Assembly (NCBI GenBank): GCA_021202835.1 | Contig: JAJQCI010000289.1 | Coordinates: forward strand, 1,070 to 8,487 | Length of the DNA: 7,418 nt | Source of the DNA: Clostridiales bacterium | GTDB lineage: Bacteria > Bacillota > Clostridia > Lachnospirales > CAG-274 | Reading direction: 5' to 3' | Shown here: positions 6,595 through 7,418 of the stretch, one piece after another | Layout of the letters: every line of letters begins with the position of its first letter | How positions within the stretch are numbered: the stretch's first letter is position 1 | Translations under genes and position numbers: made by a program | The notes under the pieces: model-generated | The model's input: the letters and a program-made list of their open reading frames with translations, nothing else | Databases searched by the model: none | What the model was told of the DNA's origin: nothing

Positions 6595-7418
6595 TTAATA
6601 CCCGAATTTTGAAAATATCTCAGCGGCTGACCTTCCCGAGGGCCTTAAAAAACGACAAAGGCCCAAAAGGTCTTCGGGCTCATTTATATAGTTCACTTTT
6701 TCATAACAGTTTAAAATCGCTTCAAAGCCCATTTCTTTTATGACTGCCTCTGTATTGTCGTCAAAATTTCCATATGGATATATAAAAGCAGTAGGCTTAA
6801 CGCCTGTGTAATTCAAAATCTCGTCATTCAGTTTCTCTGCGTCCTCCCACAAAAGCTTTTTATATTCCTCTGCGCTTTCCCCGTTTTTACGGGCCGCCCC
6901 TTTTCGGCCGTTTTTTATTTCATGAAGGGCATAGGTATGGTTTTGAAATTCAACAAAGCCCGATTTTGACATTTCGTTTATTTCCTCCCAATTAAGATGG
7001 GAATATTCTATGTTGTGGTCCTCCTCTTGTGTAAAAAGCTCTGTCAGCTCCCCTATTACCCCCACCACAGCCTTGCACCCGTACTTTTTAAACAGAGGCA
7101 GACCCAAAGTATAGACACTTTCATAGCCGTCGTCAAACGTAAGCACAACAGGCTTATCCGGCAAGTCCCCTTCTCCCCTTGTGTATGCGATAAGGTCGTT
7201 TATCCCCACGGCAGTATAGCCGTTTTCCTCTATGTAATTTAAATCGCTTTCAAGCTCCACCGCCGTAACCGTATATTTGCTGCCTACGGGCTTATCCGTT
7301 ATGTTGTGCTACATAAGAACGGCAACAGCCCTCCCCTGACGTTCCTGAGAAAAACTATACTCCGCCCCGAACCGCCAAAGCCCCAAAACACCGCTGCCGC
7401 AAACAGCCCGCCCAATAT
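6595..7418 (-). pseudogene. NodB-type polysaccharide deacetylase interrupted by an in-frame amber codon; 5' end outside window
   Basis: A carbohydrate esterase family 4 (NodB) protein that would remove acetyl groups from N-acetylated sugars of peptidoglycan or another surface glycan. Read on the - strand, the frame runs from the window edge to TAA at 6597-6595 but meets TAG at 7311-7309. The codons there read ATG-TAG-CAC, exactly where related proteins have Met-Tyr-His (VLMYHxI). The 35 codons before the stop (7418-7312) are open and end in GRAVAVLM; after it come HNITDKPVGSKYTVTA and the catalytic domain. Counting from GTG 7260: TFDDGY (41-46; Asp43 and Asp44 the base and metal ligand), HTYALH (108-113) as the metal-His motif, FIYPYGNFDD (159-168) as motif 3, and CRFLRP near the end. 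GTG 7260 would give a 221-residue product but has no convincing ribosome binding site and omits the MYH region. An upstream membrane anchor or signal is expected but lies mostly outside. A base-call error or amber suppression are alternatives to a true pseudogene. Confidence 0.75.

Noticed and set aside
6997..7242. 81-codon + strand frame opposite the deacetylase
   Set aside because: The - strand encodes the NodB catalytic motif TFDDGY here; the + frame has no ribosome binding site and no recognisable domain.
7309..7311. TAG read as pyrrolysine or another recoded residue
   Set aside because: The position is a conserved Tyr in the family, one base away from TAG, and nothing in the window points to a pyl system; a nonsense change or base-call error is simpler.

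Overview
The window looks like chromosomal DNA from an anaerobic, butyrate-forming member of the Clostridia, probably Lachnospirales. This rests on the near full-length match of one gene to the butyryl-CoA:acetate CoA-transferase of gut butyrate producers, the AT-leaning codon use with many ATA and AGA/AGG codons, and the Gram-positive type envelope genes. I cannot name a genus. No RNA gene, CRISPR array, insertion sequence or phage gene is visible.

Left block (1-4953, + strand): two genes of surface glycopolymer assembly lie 33 bp apart and probably share a transcript. The first is cut by the left edge. It is a three-module glycosyltransferase (GT2-GT4-GT4) with no membrane segment. The second is a five-helix membrane enzyme of the LTA synthase / phosphoglycerol transferase family that carries an unusual C-terminal GBS_Bsp-like domain. 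Inferred division of labour: the first builds a glycan in the cytoplasm and the second decorates or extends a polymer with phosphoglycerol-type groups outside. A GC-rich hairpin at 4984-5019 closes this block.

Middle block (4954-6553): a 181-bp intergenic region holds that hairpin, two tandem sigma-A type promoters, and a sequence resembling the operator of the redox repressor Rex laid over the stronger promoter. Behind it is a one-gene unit for butyryl-CoA:acetate CoA-transferase (but), starting with TTG behind a strong ribosome binding site. A long hairpin with A and T tracts on both sides (6495-6553) ends the unit and can also serve the convergent gene.

Right block (6595-7418, - strand): a NodB-type polysaccharide deacetylase, probably an envelope enzyme. 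Its frame is interrupted by a single TAG exactly where the conserved Tyr of the N-terminal Met-Tyr-His motif should be. The frame stays open on the far side up to the window edge, so this is a nonsense-disrupted gene (or a base-call error) rather than a short protein.

I found no wholly new system. The points most worth checking are the Rex-like site over the but promoter, the amber codon in the deacetylase, and the LTA synthase-GBS_Bsp fusion.
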